Below, piece after piece: positions 33,319 through 43,048 of a DNA stretch of 64,000 bases. Position 1 is the first letter of the stretch; every line of letters starts with the position of its first letter. The position numbers and the translations under genes were made by a program. The DNA is from JAZDFC01 sp043808235 (GTDB lineage: Bacteria; Bacteroidota; Ignavibacteria; Ignavibacteriales; Melioribacteraceae), in contig JAZDFC010000004.1 in the NCBI GenBank assembly GCA_043808235.1, positions 276,029 through 340,028 on the forward strand. The letters are read 5' to 3'. The notes below the pieces were generated by a model. That model did not search any database. It saw nothing but the letters and a program-made list of their open reading frames with translations, and had not been told where the DNA came from.

Positions 33319-36300
33319 TCACCCCACCAACTTCTTCACTATCTTATCTATCTCCTTCATCTCCGCTGCTAAGTGCTTTTTTATTTCTACGCGCAGGCGA
33401 CCGAGATGCGTGGCGGTTAGTTCTTTTTGCGGGGGATTGTCTTTTATGTACTGCGCCGCTTTTGCGTGACAGGCTTTGCTTAACTCCGCCAACTGCATGT
33501 GCGTTTCTTCTTTTTCGTTGAACTTCGGGAAATAGATGTCGAGGATTTTTTTGTGAACGTGTCTTTCCCCGAACAAACCTTTGGCTTGAAAATCTTTCAT
33601 CATTTTATTTGGGACGCTCGAATTAAGAATTGCAGATAGATATAAAACTTCGTGTTTATCTTCTGAATAATAGATATATGTAACGCTTTCCGCTAAAAAA
33701 TCAATTTCAAAGTCACTTCTAGAAACTACTGTAGCATTTGCATCTTTGGCTGATGAATTATAAAGTACCATATATCGCGCATCTGGATTTTGATCAGTAA
33801 TCCCTCGCTGAAAGTCTAGTCTACCGTTACTGGACATGTTCTTCGATTTCTCTGTTTTAAGTTGTTCCCAAAAATTCTCTGCATTCTTAAACCACCGTGA
33901 GGCATTTAAATAACCGTCGCTCATAAGTTCGTCAGCTGAATGTAGCTTTATTTCTTTCTTGTTTGATTCGTTCAGCTCAATAGTAACCGGCAATACAATC
34001 AAATCCGGGCTAAATAAAGTGAAAGGTAAAATACTTTTTGACAAAGCGGTTCTGAAAAAAAACCTACTTTCAATTTTGCCTTTTAGTTCAATTGATTTCC
34101 ATGGAGCCTTTGCATCGGGTTTAATTGCATCCGATGTTTTGATATTTATTATTCTATCCTCGAAATCTTTGGGCATCTCCTGAGTCAACTCAACAAAATA
34201 AAACGAACGCGGGACTATTGTTGCGCCCTGCCTAAAACACTCCTTGTATGGATTGACTTTCTCCTGCGCTTTGTACTTCCTTTTGGAAAATGCAGTGGAG
34301 GCGCCTTGCTTAACATAATACCATTTCGATTGAGTTTCCGAAATCAAACCATTTGCAACTACCGGGTTACAATTATGCGCCGGCAGGTTTCCATTAAATG
34401 AGATTCCAGCTAAACCACCCGCAGGCAGACTTCTTTTAACAGTATCCTTTTCATTAACGGAAAATAGTACTGATGATGGAATACGGAATAACGGCGAAAT
34501 ATCATTCAAATCCCAAATTTGTTCCAGCCGGAAACCCTTTGCCTTGCCGCTCCTTGTATTGTTATGGTGGTCGGCGCTAAAGAAACTCCTCGGTAATACA
34601 AATGCAAGTTCGCCTTTTTCTTTTAAGAAATAACTGCTGCAATAAGCAAGAAAGATTGCCGCAATTTCGAGATGAGGGAAATTGGCAACTCTTTCCGGCT
34701 TCACATCGTACTTTTCTGCAAGCTCATTTAGAATATTTTGATACTCTTCATTCTTAATCGAGCTGTATGTAAACCACGGCGGATTGCCGATAACAAAATC
34801 AAACTTCTTCGAAAGGAAATAAGGTTTGTACAAATTCTGCACAATAAACTTCCAGATGCTGTCCCTGCCTTTTTCTTTTACTGTGCGCAGACTTTCGTAA
34901 ATTTTATAAAAGTTATCGATAATTACTTTGTTCAAACCGCTTCCGCGAATCTGCCTCTTTAAAATATTTTCGAAAGTTACCCTATCGGATTTCTTTTTAT
35001 GGAATGTCTGTTCGGCAAGTTCCTCCGCGACTTCGAGCGCTTCGTCGAATGTTTTAACGTCTTCAAGAATTTGCGAACTTAATTCTAGCGTTTCCTTGTC
35101 GATTGTCATTTTAAAACTTGTCCCGAACAAATCCGTAACGCCGTCCGGCGCAAGTAAAGTGTTGGCAAGAATAACGTTCAAATGAATAGGCGTTCTCGCA
35201 TTTTTTATATCGCCGCCGAGTGCAAGCAGTACGTTTGTTTTAGCTATCTGCACGGAAAGCGGGTGGATATCAATTCCGTATATACTGGCGTTTAATTCTT
35301 CAACATTTATTCCCGTGTTCAAATCTCTAAACCGATGAATAGCGGCTATTAAAAACGAACCGCTGCCGCATGCCGGGTCCAAAACTCTTTTGCCTTCGGT
35401 AAATTCAAATTCTTTTAATATCCTTTCGCACAGCCAGTCCGGTGTGTAATATTCGCCGAGCGCATGACGGGTATCGAGGTCGATTAATTCCTGGTAAACT
35501 CCTTTTAGAATATCTTCGTCAATTTCTTTGAAATCGAATGTTGAAATTTCCTGTGCAATCAAACGGAAAACTTTTTTGAGAGCGGTAAAATTTCTTTCTC
35601 CTTTCACCCAATGGAAAAAATCGTCGTCAACAAAATTGGCAATGTTATAACGATGAAAAATTGTTCCGTCAATTATCTCTTTCATCTCCTTATCATCAAT
35701 AAACGCATCGTTGGAAACTACTGCATAGGCAAGCATCTTTGCAAAAATGCTCAGGTATGTGTGAATAAGAAAATTACTTTCGCTAGCATCAAAGGAACCG
35801 TAAGCGATACTTAAAAACTTACTCCATTGCTCGAACGAAACCTGCACTTCGCCGTATTTCTTTACGCTGTTAAAATGAGTCGTTAATTGACGGTAGGATT
35901 CAATAAAAACATTGCTTTGATATCCGAATGCTTCTTCAACACGCGATAACGTCGCTTTCAGCTTTTCTTCTTTAAAAAGGAAACGGTCAATCCAATAATA
36001 AAAATCTTCCGCGTTGCGTTCGTTTAGAGTAAACGAAGCCCCTTTTACTTCGTTCAATATCAATTGATCTTCCGTAAGTTGATCGAGCTTATCAAGGCAA
36101 GCAACATCGGGCGCAAATACTTTCCATGTTATACAGTCGGATGCGATCAATACAAAATTATAACCTTCGCCCGCGTTAAATTGACCAAGCAGGTAACCGG
36201 CTAATTGTTCCTTTGCGTGTTTTAATGTTACTTTGAGATCGTTTTCGAATTCGATAATTATCTTGTTGTAAAGCGTGTCCGCACTGCCCCGGTGAAGCCT

Positions 36301-36495
36301 GTCTTCCCGCGGAATTGCAAGCACTGTCTTCTCCGCACCCAGAGTAATTTGATCGATTATATTTTGGATTTCCCTATCTTCGCCGTAAAGACGATTAAGC
36401 AAATCCTTCAACGCTTCTTTCTTGGGTAACTCTTTATTTGCGGATTTAACAATATGGAAATAATTCTTGATTAACTGGTCTTTGTCTGTTTTCAT
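33319..36495 (-). CDS. Type IIG-like restriction-modification protein (N6-adenine methylase)
   Basis: 1058 residues. The central methyltransferase domain has motif I 'VLDPACGSGSFLIAAI' (about residue 371) preceded by 'GEYYTPDWL', and the catalytic 'NPPW' near residue 570, which indicates N6-adenine methylation of the gamma class. The N-terminal ~200 residues contain 'GSADTLYNKIIIEFEND', compatible with a PD-(D/E)xK-like nuclease core. The C-terminal third looks like a target-recognition region ('ILNSSVPNKMM', 'HVHKKILDIYFPKF'). Single-polypeptide Eco57I-like enzymes have this layout. No separate R, M or S gene is near. Recognition sequence unknown. Confidence 0.85.
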   Translation of the reverse strand: MKTDKDQLIKNYFHIVKSANKELPKKEALKDLLNRLYGEDREIQNIIDQITLGAEKTVLAIPREDRLHRGSADTLYNKIIIEFENDLKVTLKHAKEQLAGYLLGQFNAGEGYNFVLIASDCITWKVFAPDVACLDKLDQLTEDQLILNEVKGASFTLNERNAEDFYYWIDRFLFKEEKLKATLSRVEEAFGYQSNVFIESYRQLTTHFNSVKKYGEVQVSFEQWSKFLSIAYGSFDASESNFLIHTYLSIFAKMLAYAVVSNDAFIDDKEMKEIIDGTIFHRYNIANFVDDDFFHWVKGERNFTALKKVFRLIAQEISTFDFKEIDEDILKGVYQELIDLDTRHALGEYYTPDWLCERILKEFEFTEGKRVLDPACGSGSFLIAAIHRFRDLNTGINVEELNASIYGIDIHPLSVQIAKTNVLLALGGDIKNARTPIHLNVILANTLLAPDGVTDLFGTSFKMTIDKETLELSSQILEDVKTFDEALEVAEELAEQTFHKKKSDRVTFENILKRQIRGSGLNKVIIDNFYKIYESLRTVKEKGRDSIWKFIVQNLYKPYFLSKKFDFVIGNPPWFTYSSIKNEEYQNILNELAEKYDVKPERVANFPHLEIAAIFLAYCSSYFLKEKGELAFVLPRSFFSADHHNNTRSGKAKGFRLEQIWDLNDISPLFRIPSSVLFSVNEKDTVKRSLPAGGLAGISFNGNLPAHNCNPVVANGLISETQSKWYYVKQGASTAFSKRKYKAQEKVNPYKECFRQGATIVPRSFYFVELTQEMPKDFEDRIINIKTSDAIKPDAKAPWKSIELKGKIESRFFFRTALSKSILPFTLFSPDLIVLPVTIELNESNKKEIKLHSADELMSDGYLNASRWFKNAENFWEQLKTEKSKNMSSNGRLDFQRGITDQNPDARYMVLYNSSAKDANATVVSRSDFEIDFLAESVTYIYYSEDKHEVLYLSAILNSSVPNKMMKDFQAKGLFGERHVHKKILDIYFPKFNEKEETHMQLAELSKACHAKAAQYIKDNPPQKELTATHLGRLRVEIKKHLAAEMKEIDKIVKKLVG

Positions 36496-36774
36496 ACCGG
36501 AATTTTCACTCAGCCTCTGTAAGGGATCATTATTTCTGAATTCAATGAAATAGTAATAGTCTAAAGTAGAATAATATTTTGAATATTAAAAGAAGTTTTA
36601 ACTCAAATCCTTTCCTTCACGTATCCCCGTCTCTCCACATTACGGCCCATATAGGAGCGATTTTCATTTTATAAGCACTCCGATTCAGCAAAAACTTGCC
36701 TCAATTAATAATTAATAATTCTTTATTTTTGACCCGTCGTATTTTCGTATAACTTAATTCTTGAAAGTTCTTGC
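36496..36774. other. Divergent intergenic region
   Basis: 279 bases between the minus-strand restriction-modification gene and the plus-strand membrane-protein gene, so promoters for both should lie here. The right half is very AT-rich, with a direct repeat of 'aattaataatt' near 36700-36720. I see no confident -35/-10 pair, no palindromic operator and no RNA gene. Confidence 0.4.
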
Positions 36775-37764
36775 ATGAAAAAAAATATACTTCTTTGGGT
36801 TCTCGCCTTTGTCATCACATTAGGATTAGCAGCGTATCAAAGATTAACAGGTCCTACGCACCCGATGTCGGGCGAAATTAATATTAACGGTGAGCAAATC
36901 AAATATTCTTTCGACCGTAGCCATGCAGGCTCAACAGATCATATAGTAAGATTGAAAGTGGATCCCGATAAATATGCGGCGGTTCTTTGCTGGAAGAGAT
37001 TTAAAACTTCCGACTCATGGACTGAAATAAATATGGTTGAAGATAAGGGCGAACTGATTGCTGCGATGCCGAATCAGCCCCACGCAGGCAAATTGGAATA
37101 TTTTATTCGCATCTATGCCGGTTTTGAAATTAAAACTATCCCGGAACAGCCGGTAGTTATCCGCTTCCGCGGCGAAGTGCCTACACTGATTATGATATTT
37201 CATATTATCACAATATTTGCGGCAATGCTTCTCTCCACGAGAACGGGACTTGAGATTTTTAACAAGGAACCGAAATTGAAATCATATACAATCTGGACAA
37301 TTGTTACATTGTTTGTAGGTGGTTTAATTCTCGGACCTGTAGTTCAGTATTACGCATTCGATGCCTTCTGGACCGGCTGGCCGTTCGGGCATGATTTAAC
37401 CGATAACAAAACGTTCGCGGCGTTCATCGGTTGGGTGATAGCATTTTTTATGATGAAGAAAAGTAAAAATCCCAAAGGATGGATAATATTTGCCGCGCTG
37501 CTCATGCTCGTGGTTTATTTAATTCCGCATAGTGTCCTCGGTTCGGAATTGGACTACGAAAAAATTGACAAACAAGCCAAACCAAACAAGGTTTCAAATG
37601 ATTTGCCAGGTATTAGTTATATGAATAGCCCCGACATTCATGTCGGGGACCAATTTTATGAAAAAGATTCGGGCTTCAGCCCAAATTCTATTTCTAATGT
37701 GGCTAAAGCCAATCGTTTTTTCCAATTAATACCACGACCTAAAGGTCGTGGCTATTTAATTTAA
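36775..37764 (+). CDS. Multi-pass membrane protein, unknown function; C-terminal tail encoded by a repeat
   Basis: 329 residues, not recognised. One N-terminal membrane helix (about 5-20), a periplasmic beta-rich domain (about 25-135), then four membrane helices (about 137-155, 172-192, 212-228, 238-254). The last ~48 residues (from about 'SYMNSPDIHVGD') are encoded by the palindromic repeat element at 37629-37751, so the native C-terminus was probably shorter or different and the reading frame now runs through the repeat to a TAA at its end. The core domain is likely intact. It is followed by the subtilase gene in the same direction. Confidence 0.7.
   Translation: MKKNILLWVLAFVITLGLAAYQRLTGPTHPMSGEININGEQIKYSFDRSHAGSTDHIVRLKVDPDKYAAVLCWKRFKTSDSWTEINMVEDKGELIAAMPNQPHAGKLEYFIRIYAGFEIKTIPEQPVVIRFRGEVPTLIMIFHIITIFAAMLLSTRTGLEIFNKEPKLKSYTIWTIVTLFVGGLILGPVVQYYAFDAFWTGWPFGHDLTDNKTFAAFIGWVIAFFMMKKSKNPKGWIIFAALLMLVVYLIPHSVLGSELDYEKIDKQAKPNKVSNDLPGISYMNSPDIHVGDQFYEKDSGFSPNSISNVAKANRFFQLIPRPKGRGYLI
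37629..37751. repeat. REP-like cluster of four palindromes
   Basis: Four short perfect palindromes lie in a row: CCCCGACA-TTCA-TGTCGGGG (37629-37648), GGGCT-TC-AGCCC (37671-37682), TGGCT-AA-AGCCA (37700-37711) and CCACGACC-TAAA-GGTCGTGG (37732-37751). GC-rich stems in an AT-rich setting and the 'gggcttcagccc' and 'tggctaaagcca' words are typical of REP elements mobilised by RAYT/TnpA-REP transposases. No transposase gene is present here. The cluster overlaps the 3' end of the membrane-protein gene. Confidence 0.8.
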
Positions 37765-37808
37765 CACTCAGTTTATGATTACTAACAAATACATATCACA
37801 GGTACACA

Positions 37809-40622
37809 ATGAAATTATATAAAGCAGCCTATCTTTTTTTGTTACTTCCATTATTGATAAATGCACAGGATTCGGTACAAACTTTTTTATCATTAAAGCC
37901 AACCGGAGTTGAAGAATTCCGCAACAATTACCCCGAGTTTGACGGTAGGGGAACGGTAGTATTAATTCTTGATACCGGTGTAGATATGGGGATTGAAGGA
38001 TTAACGAAAACTTCAACCGGCGATACAAAAGTAATCGATGTTCAAGATTTTACCGGGCAAGGAGATGTTGATCTTGAAGAAGCGGCAATCGAGGACATTG
38101 ATGGAGTGAGTTATTTTCTCAATGAATCAAAAAACTACAAAGTTGCCGGCGTTGGGAAGTTATCTCTATCTGCAAATGACGAAAATTATTTTATTGGAAT
38201 GCTGCCCGAAAAACTTTGGCTTAATTCCAGTTCCGGCGCGGAAGATATAAATGGGAATGGTACGAATGAAGATAAATTTTTCATGATAACATTCCAGGCT
38301 GAGAAAGACGGCGAGAAATTTTGGGTTGTATTTTTTGACACCGACGGAGATGGCGATCTGTCTGATGAAAAGCCAATCCGTAATTACAAAGAAAAACAAG
38401 ATTCATTCACAATCCCGAATTTGGCAGGACTCCCGCTGTTAACATTCGGGTTGAATATTTTCCCGGATGAAAATAAAATCAATATTCACTTTGACGACGG
38501 CGCACACGGAACACATTGCGGTGGAATCTCTACCGGATATAAAATCGGCGGTGAAAATTTGAACGGCGTAGCGCCCGGCGCTAAAGTTATTAGTTTGAAA
38601 ATCGGCAACAATAATTTTTCAGGCGGCGCTACCGTTACTGAAAGCATGAAAAAAGCATATCAGTATGCATCCAAAATTTCGAAAGAACCTGGAATGCCCT
38701 GTATTATTAATATGAGTTTCGGCGTCGGTTCCGAAATCGAGGGACGCTCCGAAATGGAAAGTTTTTTAAGCGACCTTGTTGATGATAATCCGTATCTGTA
38801 CATTTTTGTCTCGAACGGAAATGAGGGACCCGGAATTTCAACAACCGGGTTGCCTTCGGCATCGAATAAAATATTTTCATCGGGAGCTGTCCTCACAAAA
38901 GAAATCGGCAGCGAACTTTACGGCGCTACTCTTGACAAAGATATAATTCTTTATTTCAGCTCACGCGGCGGCGAAGTTAGCAAGCCCGATGTGATTTCTC
39001 CCGGTGCGTGCACATCCACAATTCCTAATTGGGGTGGATGGGATAGATTCTGGGGAACGAGTATGGCATCTCCATATTCTGCGGGTGTTGCAGCTTTATT
39101 GCTCGGCGCCGCCAAAGTTGAATTCCCGGATGTAAAAATTCCTTCGCTGCTTCTTTATAAAGTACTCCGCGAAAGTGCCGTGCCCATGCCGGAATATACT
39201 TGTGTTGACCAGGGTGGCGGTTACATCAATGTTGTTAACGCTTACAAACTTCTAAAAAAATACATCCAGGCAGGCGAAATAAATAAATTTGAAACATACA
39301 CAGTAACTTCAACAGCGCCTAATATGCCCGACGGCAAAGCTCCAAATTTGTACTTGCGCGATGGTTCGTATTTAACGGGCAATGAAGTGTTCACCTTTAA
39401 TGTTTTTAGAAATAATTTTATTAAGAAAGACCAATTCAACCGGACATACGTTTTAAAAAGTACTGCCGATTGGTTAATCCCGGTGCAGAAAAAAACTTAT
39501 CTTAGGAATGATCAATCAACTTCCGTGAATGTAAAGTTAGATGCAGCAAAGATGACTCAGCCCGGAATGTATACCGGGAAAATTATTGCTTATCGAGCTG
39601 ACGGTTCAAATACTCCAGAATTCGAAATGATGGCGACGGTTGTAATGCCGTATAAATTTACTTGCGCCAATAATTATTCGATGACGGTGAGAGGTAAAGT
39701 TGACAAGGGAATGATTGACAGATATTTTGTTAAAGTTCCAGCCGGCGCATCTGCAATGCAAATAAAATTATCCGCGGTGCCGGGAATGTACACAAACACT
39801 AAAATCAGACTGCATGATGTTGATGGGCAATCGATAATAGTCTCCAAAACTCTTAACTCGCTTACCGATGTAAAAGATTTTTCGCAGAACCTTTATAACC
39901 CTATGCCGGGAATTTATGAAGTTGATGTTGAAGGATTCTTCCTTGCTACCGCAGTTTCCGATTATCAATTGAGTGTTCAATTCGAGGGCATTCAAATTCT
40001 TGATGAAAAAGTTCTTTCCCCTTCCGACAATAAACTAACTGTTATAAATACGTTCGATAAAATAAATTATTTGAGAACCTCGGGCGAGATTTCCGGCTAT
40101 TCAATAAATCATAGGATTGAACTTGACGGAAACGACACTTATAAAATTCCGTTCGTACTGCTGAAGAATGAGAGATCGAAAGAATTCAACATTGAATTGA
40201 GCAAAGAAGATTTTAATAAAACAACAGACTTCGCTATTCAGATTTACAATTCAAAAGGCGAAGCTGTTGAGAAAGCAGGATTATCCTATCGAACCGAAAC
40301 TATTAGTGTTGACAACAACGGCAGCGCGGACAGCGTCGAATATGTTCTAGAACTTCGTCCCGCATTCACAAATTCACCTGGAAGAATGACGATTGATGTA
40401 GAGGAAGTTTCTTACTTTAAAAGCAAATCCGACTTGCAAATAAAACAAGCGGGAATGTCGAACATTGCATTTTATCCTTCCATTCCGGTTGAGTTAACAT
40501 GCAGCTTTTTAAAACCGGATGTTGAATTGCCTGAAAATGCAAAACTGTTCGGCAAGATTTATTTAAAATCCCAGTCCACAGGGGAAACAAAATCAGAAAC
40601 GAAAATATTTTTCGAATTTTAA
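37809..40622 (+). CDS. Secreted subtilisin-family (S8) peptidase, tripeptidyl-peptidase II-like
   Basis: 937 residues with a signal peptide ending 'LLINAQDS' (about residue 20). Catalytic triad of family S8: Asp in 'VVLILDTGVDMG' (about 55), His in 'GAHGTHCGG' (about 235) and Ser in 'WGTSMASPYSAGVAAL' (about 420). The long insertion (about 180 residues) between Asp and His, and the opening 'EFDGRGTVVLILDTGVDMGIEGL', are characteristic of tripeptidyl-peptidase II relatives. The C-terminal ~450 residues are beta-sandwich-like. No type IX sorting signal is seen at the end. The OPT transporter gene follows 12 bases later, suggesting extracellular or periplasmic peptide release feeding uptake. Confidence 0.88.
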   Translation: MKLYKAAYLFLLLPLLINAQDSVQTFLSLKPTGVEEFRNNYPEFDGRGTVVLILDTGVDMGIEGLTKTSTGDTKVIDVQDFTGQGDVDLEEAAIEDIDGVSYFLNESKNYKVAGVGKLSLSANDENYFIGMLPEKLWLNSSSGAEDINGNGTNEDKFFMITFQAEKDGEKFWVVFFDTDGDGDLSDEKPIRNYKEKQDSFTIPNLAGLPLLTFGLNIFPDENKINIHFDDGAHGTHCGGISTGYKIGGENLNGVAPGAKVISLKIGNNNFSGGATVTESMKKAYQYASKISKEPGMPCIINMSFGVGSEIEGRSEMESFLSDLVDDNPYLYIFVSNGNEGPGISTTGLPSASNKIFSSGAVLTKEIGSELYGATLDKDIILYFSSRGGEVSKPDVISPGACTSTIPNWGGWDRFWGTSMASPYSAGVAALLLGAAKVEFPDVKIPSLLLYKVLRESAVPMPEYTCVDQGGGYINVVNAYKLLKKYIQAGEINKFETYTVTSTAPNMPDGKAPNLYLRDGSYLTGNEVFTFNVFRNNFIKKDQFNRTYVLKSTADWLIPVQKKTYLRNDQSTSVNVKLDAAKMTQPGMYTGKIIAYRADGSNTPEFEMMATVVMPYKFTCANNYSMTVRGKVDKGMIDRYFVKVPAGASAMQIKLSAVPGMYTNTKIRLHDVDGQSIIVSKTLNSLTDVKDFSQNLYNPMPGIYEVDVEGFFLATAVSDYQLSVQFEGIQILDEKVLSPSDNKLTVINTFDKINYLRTSGEISGYSINHRIELDGNDTYKIPFVLLKNERSKEFNIELSKEDFNKTTDFAIQIYNSKGEAVEKAGLSYRTETISVDNNGSADSVEYVLELRPAFTNSPGRMTIDVEEVSYFKSKSDLQIKQAGMSNIAFYPSIPVELTCSFLKPDVELPENAKLFGKIYLKSQSTGETKSETKIFFEF

Positions 40623-40634
40623 CGGAGAATAAGA

Positions 40635-42632
40635 ATGAGTGAACACGAAGCTAAAACTGGTATTGCGGGTCTGCCCGAAAATGCCTACACCGAATTAAAG
40701 CCGGGCGAAGAATATGTGCCGGTGATGTCCCCTCAAAAAGAATATCCCGAAATAACTCCGTATTCCGTTACGATGGGAATTGTGATGGCTATTATCTTTA
40801 CGGCTGCAGCGGCTTATCTCGGATTAAAGATTGGACAGGTTTTCGAAGCCGCAATCCCCATTGCTATTCTTGCTGTCGGTCTGTCTTCGGGATTAAATAA
40901 ATTGTCCAAATCTAAAAAATACGGACTCGGACAAAATGTAATTATCCAATCTATTGGCGCTACATCCGGTACGATTGTAGCCGGTGCAATCTTTACTATA
41001 CCCGCATTGTACATTTTGGAATTAGAAGCGGATTTCTTCCAGATATTTCTCGCATCGCTGCTCGGCGGATTTCTGGGAATTTTATTTTTAATCCCATTCA
41101 GAAAATATTTTGTTTCCGAAATGCACGGTCAATTTCCGTTCCCCGAAGCAACCGCTACAACTGAAGTTTTGGTCGCAGGCGAAAAGGGCGGGAAACAAGC
41201 TCTGGTATTGGTCGTTAGCGGATTGCTTGGCGGAGTCTATGATTTTGTTGTAGCCGCATTCGGATGGTGGAGTGAAATATTTACTACTAAAGTTATTCCA
41301 TACGCAGATACAATCGCGGATAAAATCAAATTGGAATTCCGGTTGAGTATCAGTTCGGCAATCCTCGGATTGGGTTACATCATCGGACTTAAATACACTG
41401 CAATAATTGCGGCAGGTTCATTCTTGTCGTGGTTTGTTATTGTTCCTGTTGTAGCTTACTTCGGTGATTTTATTACACAAACAATCGGCGCAAATGTAAC
41501 GTTATTGATTAAGGACATGTCTGCCGAGCAAATATTTAAAACGTATGTCCGGCATATCGGTATCGGTGGAATTGCAATGGCAGGATTAATTGGAATTATC
41601 CGATCATCCGGAATTATTAAAAAAGCGTTCACACTCGGCTTTCATGAATTATTTGGAAAGAAACATTCTCAAAACGGTGTGAGAACTCAACGCGATCTTC
41701 CAATGAAAATTATTTTTGGCGGAATTTTAATTACAGCTGTTTTAATTTTTGTGTTCTTCGCGATGGGTGTTGTTACCAATTTATTGCAGGCATTGGTAGG
41801 ATTATTGATTGTATTGATTATCTCTTTCCTTTTTACAACTGTTGCTGCAACTGCAATTGCAATTGTTGGAACCAATCCGGTCTCCGGGATGACTTTGATG
41901 ACTCTGATTCTTTCGTCGGCGGTTCTCGTTTCTGTTGGATTAACCGGTCCGGCAGGAATGGTATCTGCATTGATTATCGGAGGAGTTGTATGTACCGCTC
42001 TTTCACAAGCGGGCGCTTTTATTACGGATTTGAAGATTGGTTATTGGCTCGGCTCATCTCCATATAAACAGGAAAGATGGAAATTTGTCGGCACTGCATT
42101 TTCCGCCGCGGTTGTTGCAGTGATAATTATGTTATTAAACGAAACATACGGTTTTACGGGCGACAATGCGTTGGTGGCGCCTCAGGCAAATGCAATGGCG
42201 GCAGTTATTAAACCGTTAATGTCCAATCAGCCCGCGCCCTGGATGCTGTATATGGCTGGTGCTATACTCGCATTAATTTTGACAATATTAAAAGTCCCGG
42301 CGCTTGCATTTGCACTCGGAATGTATATTCCATTGGAATTGAATACGCCTTTATTAGTCGGCGGATTAATTGCGCACTTTGTTTCCACACGCAGCAGCGA
42401 TTCCGGTTTGAATAAAGCCCGTCTCGAACGAGGAACGCTTATCGCATCGGGATTTATTGCGGGCGGTGCATTGTTTGGGGTATTAAGCGCAGTACTAAAG
42501 TATTTTGATTTGAATTGGGTTGATGAGAAATATATTAAAACCGACCAGGCTGAACTGATTGCAATAATGATGTTTCTTGTGATTTGCGTTTATATGATTT
42601 GGGACGGAATGAGAGCGAAGAAAGAAGAATAA
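40635..42632 (+). CDS. Oligopeptide transporter, OPT family
   Basis: 665 residues with about 14-16 membrane helices. Typical OPT features: 'ITPYSVTMGIVMAIIFTAAAAYLGLKIGQVFEAAIPIAI' near the N-terminus, 'MHGQFPFPEATATTEVLVAGEKGG' and 'IGTNPVSGMT' (observed 'IVGTNPVSGMTLMTLIL'). Bacterial OPT members import oligopeptides, in some cases metal chelates. An AGGAG-like 'ACGGAGAA' precedes the ATG. Placement directly after the TPP II-like peptidase supports peptides as substrate. Confidence 0.92.
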   Translation: MSEHEAKTGIAGLPENAYTELKPGEEYVPVMSPQKEYPEITPYSVTMGIVMAIIFTAAAAYLGLKIGQVFEAAIPIAILAVGLSSGLNKLSKSKKYGLGQNVIIQSIGATSGTIVAGAIFTIPALYILELEADFFQIFLASLLGGFLGILFLIPFRKYFVSEMHGQFPFPEATATTEVLVAGEKGGKQALVLVVSGLLGGVYDFVVAAFGWWSEIFTTKVIPYADTIADKIKLEFRLSISSAILGLGYIIGLKYTAIIAAGSFLSWFVIVPVVAYFGDFITQTIGANVTLLIKDMSAEQIFKTYVRHIGIGGIAMAGLIGIIRSSGIIKKAFTLGFHELFGKKHSQNGVRTQRDLPMKIIFGGILITAVLIFVFFAMGVVTNLLQALVGLLIVLIISFLFTTVAATAIAIVGTNPVSGMTLMTLILSSAVLVSVGLTGPAGMVSALIIGGVVCTALSQAGAFITDLKIGYWLGSSPYKQERWKFVGTAFSAAVVAVIIMLLNETYGFTGDNALVAPQANAMAAVIKPLMSNQPAPWMLYMAGAILALILTILKVPALAFALGMYIPLELNTPLLVGGLIAHFVSTRSSDSGLNKARLERGTLIASGFIAGGALFGVLSAVLKYFDLNWVDEKYIKTDQAELIAIMMFLVICVYMIWDGMRAKKEE

Positions 42633-42648
42633 TATTTTGAAGCAATAG

Positions 42649-42755
42649 CACACCGGTTCCGGCAATGCCGAAACACACTGATAGAACTGATTATCGCTGA
42701 TGTAAACTGTGAAAATCAGTACCATCAGCGTTTCCGATAAAACCGGAACTGTGTG
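42649..42755. repeat. Imperfect long inverted repeat
   Basis: Outer arms CACACCGGTTCCGG (42649-42662) and CCGGAACTGTGTG (42743-42755) are complementary except for one gap and one mismatch. Inside them, CGCTGATG (42695-42702) pairs perfectly with CATCAGCG (42723-42730). The result is a roughly 107-base hairpin-forming unit between the OPT gene and a small ORF. It could act as a terminator-like structure, but it has no T-tract; a mobile repeat is as likely. Confidence 0.6.
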
Positions 42756-42787
42756 TTAATAATAAAATTTCTTAAGAAGAGTTGTCA

Positions 42788-42988
42788 ATGAGAAACAGCA
42801 AATTCATTTGTGAAGAAGAACTTTTTGAAAAAGCAATTCGATTACTAACTGAAAAATTTGAACCTTTAGAGACAAGCAGATTTCTTTCCTTTGCCAGGAA
42901 AAAGCGAACTGAATCTGTAAAGCGACATCATCAATGGCAATCCAAGCTGAATGAAGAAGAATTTCTAAAAGAAATTTTTGAGAAATAG
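42788..42988 (+). CDS. Small unknown protein
   Basis: 66 residues from ATG 42788 (TTG 42782 possible). Charged and helical: 'EEELFEKAIRLLTEKFEPLETSRFLSFARKKR' then a His/Trp-containing basic segment. It recalls a loosely conserved group of small proteins with an 'L..e..gp..t.rFl' pattern that often stand next to toxin-like genes, but no toxin gene follows here; the downstream 370 bases are repeats. Function not known. Could be an orphan antitoxin-like gene. Confidence 0.5.
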   Translation: MRNSKFICEEELFEKAIRLLTEKFEPLETSRFLSFARKKRTESVKRHHQWQSKLNEEEFLKEIFEK

Positions 42989-43048
42989 TTATCGTTTTAG
43001 AAATTATTAATGAAATAGGCACCTGTCGGACCCAGATTTTTATATTGC

